From positions 26,440,427-26,500,426 of the forward strand of contig OX442315.1 in assembly GCA_949358305.1 (NCBI GenBank): a stretch of 60,000 nt of DNA, read 5' to 3'. The notes below the pieces were generated by a model. The model had not been told where the DNA came from. It did no database searches and worked only from the letters and a program-made list of their open reading frames with translations. Numbering within the stretch: position 1 is the first letter of the stretch; each line of letters opens with the position of its first letter. The position numbers and the translations under genes are program-made. Below, in pieces: positions 48,201 through 60,000 of this stretch. This DNA comes from Strigamia acuminata. Taxonomy: Eukaryota > Arthropoda > Chilopoda > Geophilomorpha > Linotaeniidae.

Positions 48201-51200
48201 TGGAATTGAAATGCTTTGCTTGCTTTCTCCATCAATTCTCGTGAGCAGGTGAAAAGAGAGATTTCAATTGCACCGCCTCAGCAGAGCCAGTATAGAATGA
48301 AGACTTGCAAATTTATTTTACCTCAAGATTTGAAAAATGTTAAGATTCAGTCACGTGACCTGCAATTATTAATTTCTGCCTGTTTATCTAAAATCGTATA
48401 TGGAATATTTTTTTTTTTTATTCCTATGTTTGGAAATTAAAAAACAAAATCACAATCATCTTTTCAAGCCATACGAACACAAAGAAAATAGAAATGAAAA
48501 ATTTAAATAAAAACCTATATGCAACGTGTCACTAGAATATTTGACGTCAAGTTTCTTATTGGATTTTTGAAAAAAATTAATTACGAATTCAACTTTGTCA
48601 TGCCGTATAAATGTATACAATATAAATAATAAATATATATACTTTTTTTTTTAAATGCATCTATTTATCTTTGGCTTTGCAGTCTTGTGCAATTGTACGA
48701 ACAAGTAAGCAGAAATTTCAAATTCGTATAAACCAGCCTATTAATTTTGATAGCGTACTTATTAATTAAAAACCTATTCAAATCATTATTTTAACGATCA
48801 TAAACGCAAAATCGCATTCCGGAACGCTGTGAAATAAAATTAAGAATTCAAAACGAGCGCATTTCATTCAACTCGTATGTTTTTCAACCCCCTGTAATGA
48901 TGTGATGTTGGTTGCCAACCTCATCTAATTGACGACATACAAAATGCAATTTGTTCGTATTATTCACGCGCAAACTACAACTTATAAAATCCCAAATAAA
49001 AATCTAAAATAAAAATCGAATTCCGCACAATTTTTTACCCCGAAATAAATAAATAAATAAAATTGGCAGCAACAAGACGCGCGCAAACTTTTAACTCGCA
49101 TTTCCCAATTTCAACATTACAGAAGCCCAAAACAGAAAACGACCTTTATTTATATTGGGCATATAAAACGAGATGTTTCCTTTCCCGACTCAGGTAATAA
49201 CGTTCGGCTGTATATGCACGAGCCCACGAGATTGCGTTCCCTCCGCCGCCGGCCATTCCAAGAGCAACATCAACTACCATTTGTCCACCTGCCCAGGTCC
49301 AAACAACCGTTCACTACAATTCATGTAATATTCATTTCCCCAGTTTAACGTCAAGTCGGCACGAAATGCCTTTCTGCAGCTCCACCAGCAACCCCTCCCT
49401 CTTCCTCCATTACACCCTTAGGTTTCCTTCTGTCGTCATAATCTTTTGTTTCCACGCCAAACAAACAATACGCGAGCTTTATTGAAGTAATACAGCGCCG
49501 GGTTTACTCGCACAGAAATTTTATTTCAAAAATTCACTAACTGTCTCTCTCTCGCTCGCGCTTTCTCTCAGTCTCTAAACCCAGACCGGAAGAAAGACAA
49601 GGATTTCGGAGCTAGATTTATAGTTTCCAACTTATGAGATGGGCCATGGATGGATGGATAATGCTGTTGGATACACTTGATGGCTCCCTCCCTGCACTCT
49701 ATCATAATACAATACTGGTGGACGAATTCTCTCCCAGTTATTACCATTGTCATAGATTATTGTTTTTCCTATGCATTGTAATTGGAGGCAACCAAGCGAA
49801 AATTGAAAAGAAGAGACACGTCACTTTGACCTTTTCCTTCCTTATATGCATACAAAACAATCAAACACATCTGAATGAATAAATTAATTGCTCAATATCT
49901 CTCTATGAAAAGATCTCTATTTCGTTTCATACATTTCCATGCAAATAAAAGATTTCTTTCTTTCTTTCTTTTTTCCTTCTGCTTTTTTCAATCAAACAAT
50001 ATATTGACTTTGTCTGAAACGATTTCGCAAAAATAAAATAAAAAAAAATAAATGAAAAAGCCAGCTCCCAATTTTTTTTTTCTTTTTTCCCTTCTCATTG
50101 GCGAAATATCCCTTAATGGCTGCCTTCTAAGCCTGTTTGATTGATAGGCCTAACTGCAGTTTGAATCTACGTTCATTGAGAATGTATATAAGGTTAGAAA
50201 ATTATCTTCTTTCGACACACACACATGGTGCCGTTTGAGGCGAAGATGGAGCTGGAGATTTGAATTTCTAATGATGTTTCCCTAAGGCCATAAAATCCTC
50301 TCTTCTGTCAGAAGGGGTTGCGAACCGAATAACAGGCCATGTGAACCATTCTTTTTTTCATTTAGACTTAATACTTATACAATATATTATATATAAAGTA
50401 TTAAACTTAAATTTTGTTGCCTATCTACCTAGCCCACAAGAAGGGTGAGAAGAAGACAGGCAGGTGTTGGAATACATATAAGAAGAAAGAGCAGATGAGG
50501 AGGTCCTGAAACTCAAATGGAGGATCCCTGTAATCACAGGTTGTACAGCCACGAGGTGGTGAAACACTAAAGCTGTCAGAGCACAATTTCCTCAACCAGC
50601 TGCTATTTCTGCCCTAACTTTATTTCTTTTTAATATTAATACCACGACAACAAAAACCAGATAGATAATCGCTTTTTCTTTTTTTTAAAGCTTCCTTTTT
50701 TCTCTCTCTTGTCAAAAACTTAAGACAACTAGCACTAGCCTATACTTATTCTCTTAAAGTGGGTTTAGTAAATAATTGATAACTAATTTCAGGCGCAACC
50801 CAATAAGTCAGTTCCGATGTGCAGATATCCACACATATATAAATTGTGAGAAAAATTACAGGTTTTATACAAGCAAGGCCGTCTATAAATGAATCCTTGA
50901 AATGTCCTCATGAACATTTTTTTTTGGGGGGGGGGGGGGGAATAGAAGGTCATTATCCTCAATGTTAGCGATCGCAAGATAAGTCAAGGATCCGGCACTT
51001 GTTAGCTAAGTTATCCCTGGGTGGCACCACTGCTGCACAAGTTAAAATCCAACGATTTAAAACAAAAATAAAAAAAATAAAATAAAATAATATTTGTAAA
51101 TATTCATTTTGAAAAAAAAATAAAAACCCCGAACAAGAATCCATATTTTTTATAGCAACCAAACGAAGCAAGCTAAACCTATAAAACTCATGGTCACTTG

Positions 51201-51300
51201 AATGGCTGCCCATTTCCCCTTACTCGCATTAAACCTAAAAATTAATAAACAAAATAGGTAAAATAAAAAAAAAAAATAAAAAAAAATAAGAAATAAAAAA
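48201..51300. other. Non-coding DNA with candidate regulatory islands
   Basis: Islands at about 49,140-49,480 (with GGCCATTCCA, a TEAD-type site), 49,560-49,880, 50,090-50,330 and 50,420-50,620. A G15 homopolymer is at 50,926-50,940. No exon recognised. Confidence 0.4.
50926..50940. repeat. G15 homopolymer
   Basis: Fifteen consecutive G after a T run; possible assembly or polymerase slippage site and a potential G-quadruplex seed. Confidence 0.9.
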
Positions 51301-51313
51301 AAAATAATAAAAA

Positions 51314-51590
51314 ATCACCTGTTTACGGCTCGACTTCACTAGCACGATCGCCACATCCAAAGCAGATAGCGTATATATTTCGTGGAAGACGAAACCAAAT
51401 CGGCGAGTGAGTTTGTTTCTAAAATCCATCGCAGTTACTAAGTCCAATGGACTCGAACCCTCGTTAGAACGACGCATCGTTCGGAGGGAAGCAGAAAAAC
51501 GACCTTGGGTTCTTCGACAAGAAGAATGTGCAGTGCGAGCAGGTTCCACAGCCGTGGGGTTACTGACACAGTGAGGGGAACCCAAGCAAC
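51314..51590 (-). pseudogene. Probable LINE reverse-transcriptase C-terminal relic
   Basis: Minus-strand frames contain VPLTVSVTPRLWNLLALHI. After a frame change comes GRFSASLRTMRR. The pattern xxVxxPRLWNxLPxxI followed by FKxxLKxxL is common at the C-terminus of LINE polymerases (Jockey/CR1/RTE type). A frameshift and stops mark it as dead. The neighbouring GC-richer DNA to about 52,400 may belong to the same insertion. Confidence 0.35.
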
Positions 51591-52700
51591 ATTTTTAAGG
51601 AGGGAGGTCACAAGTTACACTATATCATCACCACAAGCCACGCATCATAACATCATGGCCGCCCGAACTTAGTCTTTGCACAGCAATTTTGCGCCTTAAC
51701 CAGAGCCAACTGCCGTCTTACAATTCCAGTATCCAGTCTATCCACACATAAAACAAACCGGTCACTGTTTCCGAGAAACGTCGCTCGTTCGTAGTCACGT
51801 GTGGGTGCATCAAGAGCACGGTATGAAGTTCCTACCTTCTGTATAGTACAGTAGGAACTCCATACCTCGCTCCCGAGCACCCGGCCATTGCATATGGGAG
51901 TAAAAAGCGCGGTGGAAACGGTCATCGTGTTGGCAGTCGATCCAGTAATTGACGCAACGATTTTCGATGCTCAGGTGGTGTCTCGGAAAAGGTGGATCGC
52001 TGGTTTGAGCGGGAGGTGTTTCACGTGCTACCGACTAACAGTTACGACAATGAGATCTAGGGATAGATAGGTGAGTGAGTGCGATCGGAGGGCACACAAG
52101 GTGGGTGTGTTATCCTGTGACTATGTCTACGTGTTGGTCTTGTCTTGCAAAATCCTTCTTCAAGAGTGCTCACTCTGTGGCTTCCTTCGCTTGGTTCGCT
52201 GCATCGCCGAAGCTCGATTCATCCCCTCCTCTCCACCCATCAATCGTGAGCACTGGCAGGTTGGCGTCCTCATCGAGCGCTCCCATTGGTCGCGTCGAGC
52301 CTGGCTCCACCTCTCGAGACCCCGGGCTCCAATGGCGGCGAGGGTAAAGGGAAAAGGTAAAATGGGATGACGCGTTCCTAGTCACCATGTTCATAAGCCG
52401 GGGTTGTTAAGGGGTGGATGGAACGCGAACACGACTCACTTCCCGTTTACTTGCCATTGCGACTCCATCAACAAGCCCAATGCTCGGCGGCTGTGTCTCC
52501 TCTCTCTGTGTTCGTGTTCGTCTTCGTCTTCGTGCTCGGCTGCCGTTTTCGTCTTCCTACCATTTCCCTTAGTTCTTTCAAATGAAATCCGCAAACAAAC
52601 GCAAAAAGATGCGCGAAGGTACAGTGAGTCATGCATTCCGTGCCATCTTTATCCAATTATCGATAACTGACAACAGCATACCCCCAACCTCTCTCCGTGT
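51591..52700. other. GC-richer block, unassigned
   Basis: Raised GC content over roughly a kilobase with overlapping open frames on both strands (for example 51,653-51,925 minus, 52,071-52,370 plus). None resembles a known family. It could be part of the LINE-like insertion or a CpG-type regulatory block. Confidence 0.3.
51820..51866. repeat. Inverted repeat / hairpin
   Basis: Arms GGTATGAAGTTCCTA (51,820-51,834) and TAGGAACTCCATACC (51,852-51,866) pair with one mismatch around a 17-base loop. Confidence 0.75.
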
Positions 52701-55700
52701 ACTCTTATCGTTATTTTATTTCGGCTTAATTTGATTGATCTATTTTAATTTATTTTCCAATCTCGGCATTTTTATACCTGCTTCATATTCCCGTTTACAT
52801 TTTATCGCTTTTTTTTTAAATACCTTCTACTAAATACTGATCATCTCGCAAACCCATTTTTCTCGTAATGTATTGTTTTCAAATTAACCCATCGGAACTG
52901 TTTGGAGCCATTCACGTTACTATGACGACTAATAGTTATAGCCTAGGGCAAAACGAGGGTTCAGCGGACGTTCAGAACACCTATAGGATTGCAAAAATGC
53001 ACTTTACCATACCGACATCAACCCCCCATCCCCCGAAAAAGAAAAAGAAAAAAAAAACCAAATAGATCAACAATTTCTCATCATAATTTGATCATCAACC
53101 GAACCTAATATTTTAATTTTTTTTTATTCCTAACACACATATCCATAAAATTATTTATAGGCAAACTTGATATGTTTTAACAACATGAATTAAACACCCA
53201 AAACAAGGTTACTGATCTTCGAAATATAATAATAATAAAAAGATTTAAACAGCCACAACATTTTAAGTAGAAGAAAAGAAGTTGTTACAACAAGGTCGTT
53301 CAAAGTAGACGCAGCCAGACACCCTCGTAAATCCAAAGTGCGTCTTTCGAGTTTTCCCTCCCTGCCATCATGGGATTTTAATTTAGCCTTTGTTCAATGG
53401 TCACCAACTTCGCAAACTCAATCACGGCCTTTAGGCTATTAGGCAGGTGACAAAACGAACTTCTATCTTGCAATCAAGCACTTCAACAGAAATAAATTCA
53501 CTAAAATGAAACATGGCCCTGCTCTGGCGTTGATTTAAAAGAAAATTACAACTTCATACCTCTGTCTCTGTATATCTATCTCCCATCCACCTCCACTCCC
53601 CATCTTTTTTACTCGCTCTTTCTCTCTTTCTCTTTTCTTCTCGCTCTTTCTACAGAGACAAGAATAAATTGCAAATATCCCAACTGAATTCTTTTCCTTT
53701 TTTTTTTTATTTTACTACTCACCGTGGTTACTTTTGCAAACTTCATTCATTCTGTGCTATGCAGTAGCAGAAAAGCATGCAATCAATAGAGCACATTGCC
53801 TCTATATATAACCTTCCTTCAATTTAGATTGATTCCAAAGGGAAGGCAAAGAAATAAAAATAATAAATTAAAAAAAAAGAGCTCAGTTATATATTATTTT
53901 TTTATTTTTTATATTGCAACATTGTCGTTTAGTCAATTTTCAATTTTGTTTTCTGCTTCAAAAAACATAAGAACCAAGTATAAATATTTGCAGACATTTC
54001 GTAAGTTTTCATTTTTATTTTCCACGTTGAAGAATTTTTTTTTCTTCTTCAAGTTTCAAATTCAAAGCTGGTATAACAGTTTGTTTTTTGGAGAGTTCTT
54101 TGCTTCAAGAGGGTGGTGCAGGTAACCGCCCTTTGCCGTGCAAACACCCTTCCGTCTTCTCTTCTGCTAGCTCTAACCCCTCAACGTCTTTGCATTCCCT
54201 TAGAAAAACATTTTTCAATTCTGCATCTGCTTGAGAAACATCTCATTTCTTACTGCAATTTTCCAATAAATGTGGCATTTGAATTAGAATCCACTTCAGA
54301 TTGAGTAACTAGAGACTTGCTCAGTAATTTCCGAGCCTCATTTAATATTTATTTATAATTTCAATTTTCAATTATTTACTCTCTCATTTCAAAAATTGGT
54401 ATAAAACATTCACAAGAAATTCATAATCACAAATAATAAACACGCCTGTGTAATTTCGCATATAAGGGACCTGTACATATAAAAATTTCCACCGATATTA
54501 TCTGTGGTTTAAAAAGAAAGCTAAGCAGCTTAACTTGCGGGGTGTGTCTGCAACCATTTTTCCATCACTGCGCATGTGCAGTGATTGGCACTCAACGCAC
54601 TGGAAAAGAAATAATATTCCTTCAATCTGCACAGTTTCCACTACGCATAATAGAAAAATATCTTTCCCGCCGCTGTAAAAACAACGGTAAATACATTTAA
54701 ACTCAAGATATTGAGCCAAACTAAAAATTTATTCCAAATTAACGAACGGAACAATCTTTATTTAGCGCCTTTAATGGCGTACTTCAGCGCAAGAGAGATG
54801 TTTCGAGAGAAAAAAAATTATATTTATAAATTTGTCAGAAAATAATCGTTAGCCCCGCAATAAGTAAAAGCATTCCTACATATTTTAATATTTTAAACTC
54901 AAAGGCCATTTAGTTCCAGCCGTTGATCATCATAAATAATTTTTCCCTCTTTTCTTAGTGTACGCACCTACACACTCTACCAAGAAAACAGGCTTGGGTA
55001 TTTGTGAGCAGCATCTTAAATAGACATTTCTTCAAACCCCTATAAAACAAAGATGGAAAAAAAACTCCACTTCTCAATCTATTTAAAAAAAAAAATTTTA
55101 AGAAAAAAAAAATTCATTTCCCCCTGCAGCTTGTATTTGAAATTTGTTTTTCATTGGGTTTTCCAATGTTTGAAGAAATATCATTATCTAGTAATTTTCT
55201 TTTCCCTCTTTTTAATATTCCTCGTGCTTTTAATTTTTTTTCTCTTTGTAGCAAAAAAACTATATATTGGTTCGATATTAATATTTTTTTTCTTTAACTT
55301 TTTAATATTTGTATTTCTCGTATTAGCATAACAAAAACATCATTATTCCAATTGTTTTTGATTCCAAAATTGGCTCTTGTTCGACATTGCAAATTCTCCT
55401 TCTTAAGTATTATTCGTATGGGTAAAACTCGTTAGTAGAAGAAAGAAAACAGCGAATCGGGGCGAGCAATTTTCCATCAAGAGTCTTGGGCTACCACCAA
55501 ACACTAATTTCCACGTACCCCAACTAACACTGCTGATGCTCTGCACTATGGGTGATCTTTTTAGCCCAACTTGGCGCTGTAATGGGGAGCCTCCTGCTGT
55601 CTTAGCGCTCATCATGAGTTCGTATAAACAACACTCCAACTTACATGCCAAGCCATTCATCTTCATTTGCTAACACCCTATGCACAGAACAATTCTTAAG

Positions 55701-56150
55701 CCTCGACAAAGCTTAGCAAGCATTCATTACAAACTACACTTTGGCTTTGCTGCTTTTGCTGCAGTTAACACGGTTGGAACGTGGAAAGGAGAAAAAGAAA
55801 AGAAATGCAACAATCATTAGCTCGTACTGTATTTTTATGCCATCTGCATTAAATTTCAAATAAAAACTCACTATTCTAATTATATTTTATAAGCTCGATC
55901 CTGTGAAAAATTTCGCTTAAAAATTCTAGCATGTCCCGGTTGGAACCCATAAAATGCATTCAGGTGCAGGTATGTGTTGTTAATACACAACACAACGTTT
56001 TAGCCTCGGGCTTATGTTTAAAGGGAAGGATGTTCCTAGACGCTAAGCTAGGAGGGGTCTAGTTCATAAATTTTCAGTTTTGGTAAAGACAAAAAATTAA
56101 AGGTTGAAAGTCAGGCAGGTGAGGCCCCAAAACTATAGAAGGTTGATAAA
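52701..56150. other. Non-coding DNA with candidate regulatory islands
   Basis: Islands at about 52,870-53,040, 53,290-53,540 (CCTTTGTTCAATGG, a SOX-type site near 53,390), 54,110-54,310, 54,520-54,680, 55,420-55,760 and 55,930-56,120. The rest is A/T and poly-T rich. No exon recognised. Confidence 0.4.
54566..54583. promoter_or_regulatory. NRF1-like palindrome
   Basis: CACTGCGCATGTGCAGTG is a near-perfect palindrome containing TGCGCATGTGCA, one base from the NRF1 consensus. No gene start is visible nearby, so its role is unknown. Confidence 0.35.
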
Positions 56151-56221
56151 AAAAAAACGCTCAAAAAAACTCTACCCCTCTACTAATATATTACATTTTT
56201 ATATAATATATATAATATATA

Positions 56222-56260
56222 TACAGGGTGTCTCAAAAAAATGTAACTTATACGTGTATA
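56222..56260 (+). mobile_element. Possible DNA-transposon terminus
   Basis: CAGGGTGTCTCAAAAAAATG follows a TATATA run. CAGGGTGTCCCAAAA-type sequences next to TA are common ends of arthropod mariner-like and related elements. The opposite end was not found. Confidence 0.3.
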
Positions 56261-59200
56261 CACATCTTAACAGCCCGCAACTAAGCATTAACACACATTT
56301 AATTTTATTCAAAATGTGTATACATGTTTTTTATGAAGAAAAATAATTCATACTTAGAAAATTACGGTAAAATTTTATTGTGATTTAAAACTAAATATTT
56401 TTCGTGTTAAAAAAATAAAATGAAATAAAAAATAATAATAAAAAAAAAAAAAAATCTTACCTGATTATTTTCAATTTTTACATTTTCCGTCATTAGGTTT
56501 CGCTTCAATCAACCTAAAATTAGAAAGGAAAAAAAAAGATGATGATCAGGCAATTTCTATTACTTGCGAGAAATTGATACGAGAATGCAAGCAAACAGTC
56601 TAGACGCAAGATTAAATCTATAGTAGAAAACATCACTTACAGAACAACGTATACATAATCTCAAGGATTAGAAAAAAGAGATAGAGGATTATAAATGTGT
56701 TGCGAAATGAAAATCCGAATGGTCAGTATATGATGGAACAAAACCGCTGGCCAACCGCATCTAGTCCCGCTATTAGATTGCTTTGGACAGAACCCCACCT
56801 GGTGCCAATGGCAGGAACCTTTGATTGCCTGCTGCATGATTGATGTTGCATGGGTGCACGTAAAACAAATACCTCAGTCCCGGCGGTTCTACCTGCAGTT
56901 TCACAGGTAATTGGCTGCTGGGGGTCTCCATCTCATTCCCCTTCATTTCTCGATCGCAGTTTGAAAACGGCAAATATAATAAAATGCCAACCAAAGCCAC
57001 CTAGCTTCTACTCTGTGTGTATATACTTCCAAGGCTTCACACCATTAGTACCCGAATCAATTAAATTCGATGGCACTGAACAAACGAAACCATCATTTAT
57101 CACCCTTTAGTTACGAACTAAAAATATTAACATAAAAATATAAATACTAGAAAACATTTTTTTAAAAAAATCAATTAGAATTTTACCCATGACTCACAAT
57201 CATGTACGACATGTTATAACAAGATTTTTTCCTTCAATATCATTATTACTATTTTTTATTCTAATACTCTTTGGGAATGGATTTTTATCCACATCCAGTG
57301 TGGGCGTGGTCTCCCAACTGTCAGTTATAGAGATGTCTTTCATGGAGAAGGAAGAGGGTGTGTCTTCCATATTTTTTTATTTTTTTTATATATATGACTG
57401 ATTATGAATTTTATAACATCAGATACAAGAAAAAAAATTTAATCATCCCATCAGGTGTTTTTTGTTAGTTAGAAGTGGCTTCAAATTTGTTTTCCCAAAG
57501 TGAAGGACGTTGGAAAGTGAAAACACACATTAGTCTTTGTCCCCACCAAGATTCATCTGGTCAGTTAATGGCCACTACATTTTGTTACCTGAACGCAGCA
57601 GGGGCTCCCTTGTACTCGATAATAGTGGACACCTTTCACGCTGTTTTCACTGACCTCCACCCCCCATCCCCCTGCTCCCCCTTCCGTTTTGTACGAGCGA
57701 GTAAAAATAAGTTTGATCGGTTTGTGTCTACCTGCTCAGCTCACACTTCCGCCAACCTGCCAACCACGCCAAAACATGACATTTTCATTTCCGGTTACTT
57801 TTTTTCTCTCCCTCACTCCATGTATTTAAAAAATATGCATATATATATTTAGAGGTGTGTTCTTAGCTGCAAGACAACTCAAGGTGCCAATTTAGTATTC
57901 AGTTATCTGCATATTTCCAACTGTCGTTTATTCATACAACAAACCAACCGCAAGCAACGCCATCTGCCGCTCAACAAATTATCACTTGTCACACATTTGA
58001 ATTTTTGGTCAATTCCAAGGTCTCGAACTGAAATGCCCATCGGATGCTCGTCAAACTATCGATCTGTTCGACCAAACCTTTAAAACCTTACCGAGCATAA
58101 ATAAAAATACCAACAAAACTAATACTTTAGCGTATACACTTATACAAAACTTCTCGCCGTTTTTGCTCCACCAGGTGGTGCCGGGGTCATTAGAGACGTG
58201 AACGGAATTTTAAAACTTGCCTCCCTTCCTTTAGGTTATCTTGTCTAAGCACGAAGTTGCCTGCACCTTTCCCTGTCAATGGCCTTGGAATTGGGCGAAA
58301 GCTTTCTCTCTCGCGGGAAACTTCACAAACAAAAAACAAAAAATAAATTAATTTCTTTTTTATATACACACATATATATATATACATTAAAAAAACAACA
58401 ACACATAAACCAATTAATCTTACAAATACAATCAAGCCTTCTAAATGTATAAAGTGCCTTCTAAAATAACACTAAATAACTATAGACGTCCAAATGTCAG
58501 GACAACAACCTAAGCTTTCTTTCTGTCTAGTATTTTTTATTCATCATGAGATGGCCCCTCGAACACAGGATTCTTCTTCCCCTCTCTCTTTTTTGCACTC
58601 TACCCCTTTCCTCCCTCAGAGGGGCGAAGGGAGTAATGTAAAAATTTCAAGCTCTTATCTGTGTATCAACTTAAAAATAAATTATAAACAAATTATTTTT
58701 TTAAACACCAAAGAAAAAAAAAATTCCTCAAAAAAAAAACACCTAAAATTTTTTTAATTCTCGAAATAAAACGTGTTAATTTCATGCCCTAAATTTACCT
58801 GTGCTTGTTTTGGATAGAGCAGTTTTAAACCCTTCCGGTAATCATCCCCCTCGCATCAACCCCTTCGTGCTGCAACCCTTTGTGTCTGAGTAACCCAGGC
58901 TACCCCCAACCTCTATATATGGACCCCACAAAGCACGGATCGTCCATTGAATATATTAGGGATAGACTTATTCACAAATAGAGGGTATGCAGATAAACTA
59001 AGATAAATCTCAAGAAAATTTGCGCCTCTAACATGCGAACATTAGCATTTTCATCCCGCATCGAGCCATTTACAAATGTATTAACGCTAACCCATCCAAT
59101 AACTGCTTTACTGATTGGAATGAGTCGGTCAACTCATTCCAAATGCAAGGCACCGCCACTTACGACTCGAAGGGTGGGTGAACTGTATAATCAGTTGTGG

Positions 59201-60000
59201 ACAGCCAAAGGGTTAAGACTCCTTCATTACACTTTTACTCTAAAAGGCTTTCAAGGTGCAGCAACTTTTTTCTTTTCCAATTTAAACGAAAAAAAAAAAT
59301 TCTTTACAACCGAGATTATATCCACTAGAAAAAATGCTAGTTGAATACGAATTTAAAAATTAAAGTATTTTTAGATGGCTTTTCATTTTTTTCTTCTTTC
59401 TTCTTCTAATTTTATTCACATTTTTCCTTTTCCGGCAATCAAGACGAAAAGAAACAAGCCGTAAGACGATTTTCTCGCTTTAATTTAATCTGATGTTGGA
59501 TGGGGCCACAACCTTGTTAATTCTTTCACAGTAAAGCCGCATGTGAAGAGCAGCTCCCGTACGGACTACCAAGATCATCCATCGCCCATGTGCGTAGAAG
59601 GCCAAGAAAATTAATAAAAATTAATGCGAGAATTGGCTGTTGAAGGACGAGTTAATGGAAGAGCTGCGAGGCAACAGCGTGCTGTAATCAAATTGAAATC
59701 CCCCAAAAAGTGCCTTTTGCTTCCCAGCACAGCACCGAAAAGTTGATTCTACAAAGACGTTCATTGTATCAACTTGCAACACCCTATAATTTCACTCATT
59801 TAGTCTATTTCCTTCTTTAATTATTATTTTGACTTCCTCTTAAACGCCTGCAATTTCTGGACCAAAATTTAAAAAATCAATTGAAAAAGATAAAAAAATT
59901 TATACTACGGCCTTTATCCATTTATTATAATTCTATTATATCTCCACTTTTATTATAATTTCATTTTTATTTCTTCATCGCATAAAATTTTACTGTATTT
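56261..60000. other. Non-coding DNA with candidate regulatory islands
   Basis: Islands at about 56,720-57,080 (CACCTGGTGCCA and CAGGTAATT E-box types, TGATTGAT), 57,280-57,360, 57,470-57,790, 57,880-58,080, 58,490-58,640, 58,830-59,280 and 59,440-59,800. The longest frame (57,475-57,852 plus) has no recognisable domain. The window ends in AT-rich DNA. Confidence 0.4.

Noticed and set aside
51449-51459. GGTTCGAGTCC on the minus strand, a perfect tRNA B-box look-alike
   Set aside because: Flanking bases cannot form a T stem and no acceptor or anticodon arm could be folded; it lies in the LINE-like region.
57475-57852. 125-codon plus-strand frame
   Set aside because: No recognisable domain, low-complexity end, no splice context; more likely part of a non-coding island.

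Overview
This is an AT-rich animal nuclear sequence, with intron-dense protein genes, many very short introns (about 57-70 bases), GT-AG splice sites, AATAAA signals and long A/T runs. Nine protein-coding loci can be read, one of them tandemly duplicated and one cut by the left window edge. The proteins look arthropod-like: the adaptin N-terminus is of arthropod type, and the PABPN1 homologue is about 224 residues, the compact invertebrate size. HRI, LRRCC1 and a PCIF1 with an intact catalytic motif are all present. That argues against a close relative of Drosophila and suits a myriapod, crustacean, chelicerate or early-branching insect. The exact taxon is an inference I cannot settle.

Layout, left to right. 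AP-1 gamma adaptin (minus, 359-1378) runs off the left edge. LRRCC1, a centrosomal leucine-rich-repeat/coiled-coil protein, is minus, 3472-7906. Two recently duplicated omega-class glutathione transferases are plus, 8985-9913 and 10544-11470. The eIF2-alpha kinase HRI/EIF2AK1 is minus, 12200-14859. A repeat-rich interval (15.2-20.4 kb) follows, with a foldback-like inverted minisatellite, a GC-rich island, a THAP-domain exon and transposon debris. Then come FAM210B (minus, 20818-22238), PABPN1 (minus, 23662-25076), PCIF1 cap-m6Am methyltransferase (minus, 26278-28927), CFAP20 (plus, 30079-31984) and PRMT5 (minus, 32727-35859, convergent with CFAP20).

From about 35.9 kb to the end (24 kb) I find no convincing coding exon. 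That part alternates between A/T-rich low-complexity DNA and mixed-composition islands of roughly 100-400 bp, as in a cis-regulatory landscape or a very large intron. It also holds a small duplicated segment, a probable LINE relic and a hairpin near 51.3-51.9 kb, and a transposon-end-like sequence near 56.2 kb.

The genes are housekeeping in type and not an operon. Two themes recur: mRNA and methylation biology (PABPN1, PCIF1, PRMT5 within 13 kb) and cilium/centrosome biology (LRRCC1, CFAP20). The proteins are known families. The more unusual features are in splicing (a GC-AG intron in the HRI catalytic loop and three stop-free, multiple-of-three micro-introns), the repeats, and the non-coding right half. 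Exon edges were assigned by eye from splice signals, phase and family similarity. Total coding lengths came out divisible by three for every complete gene.
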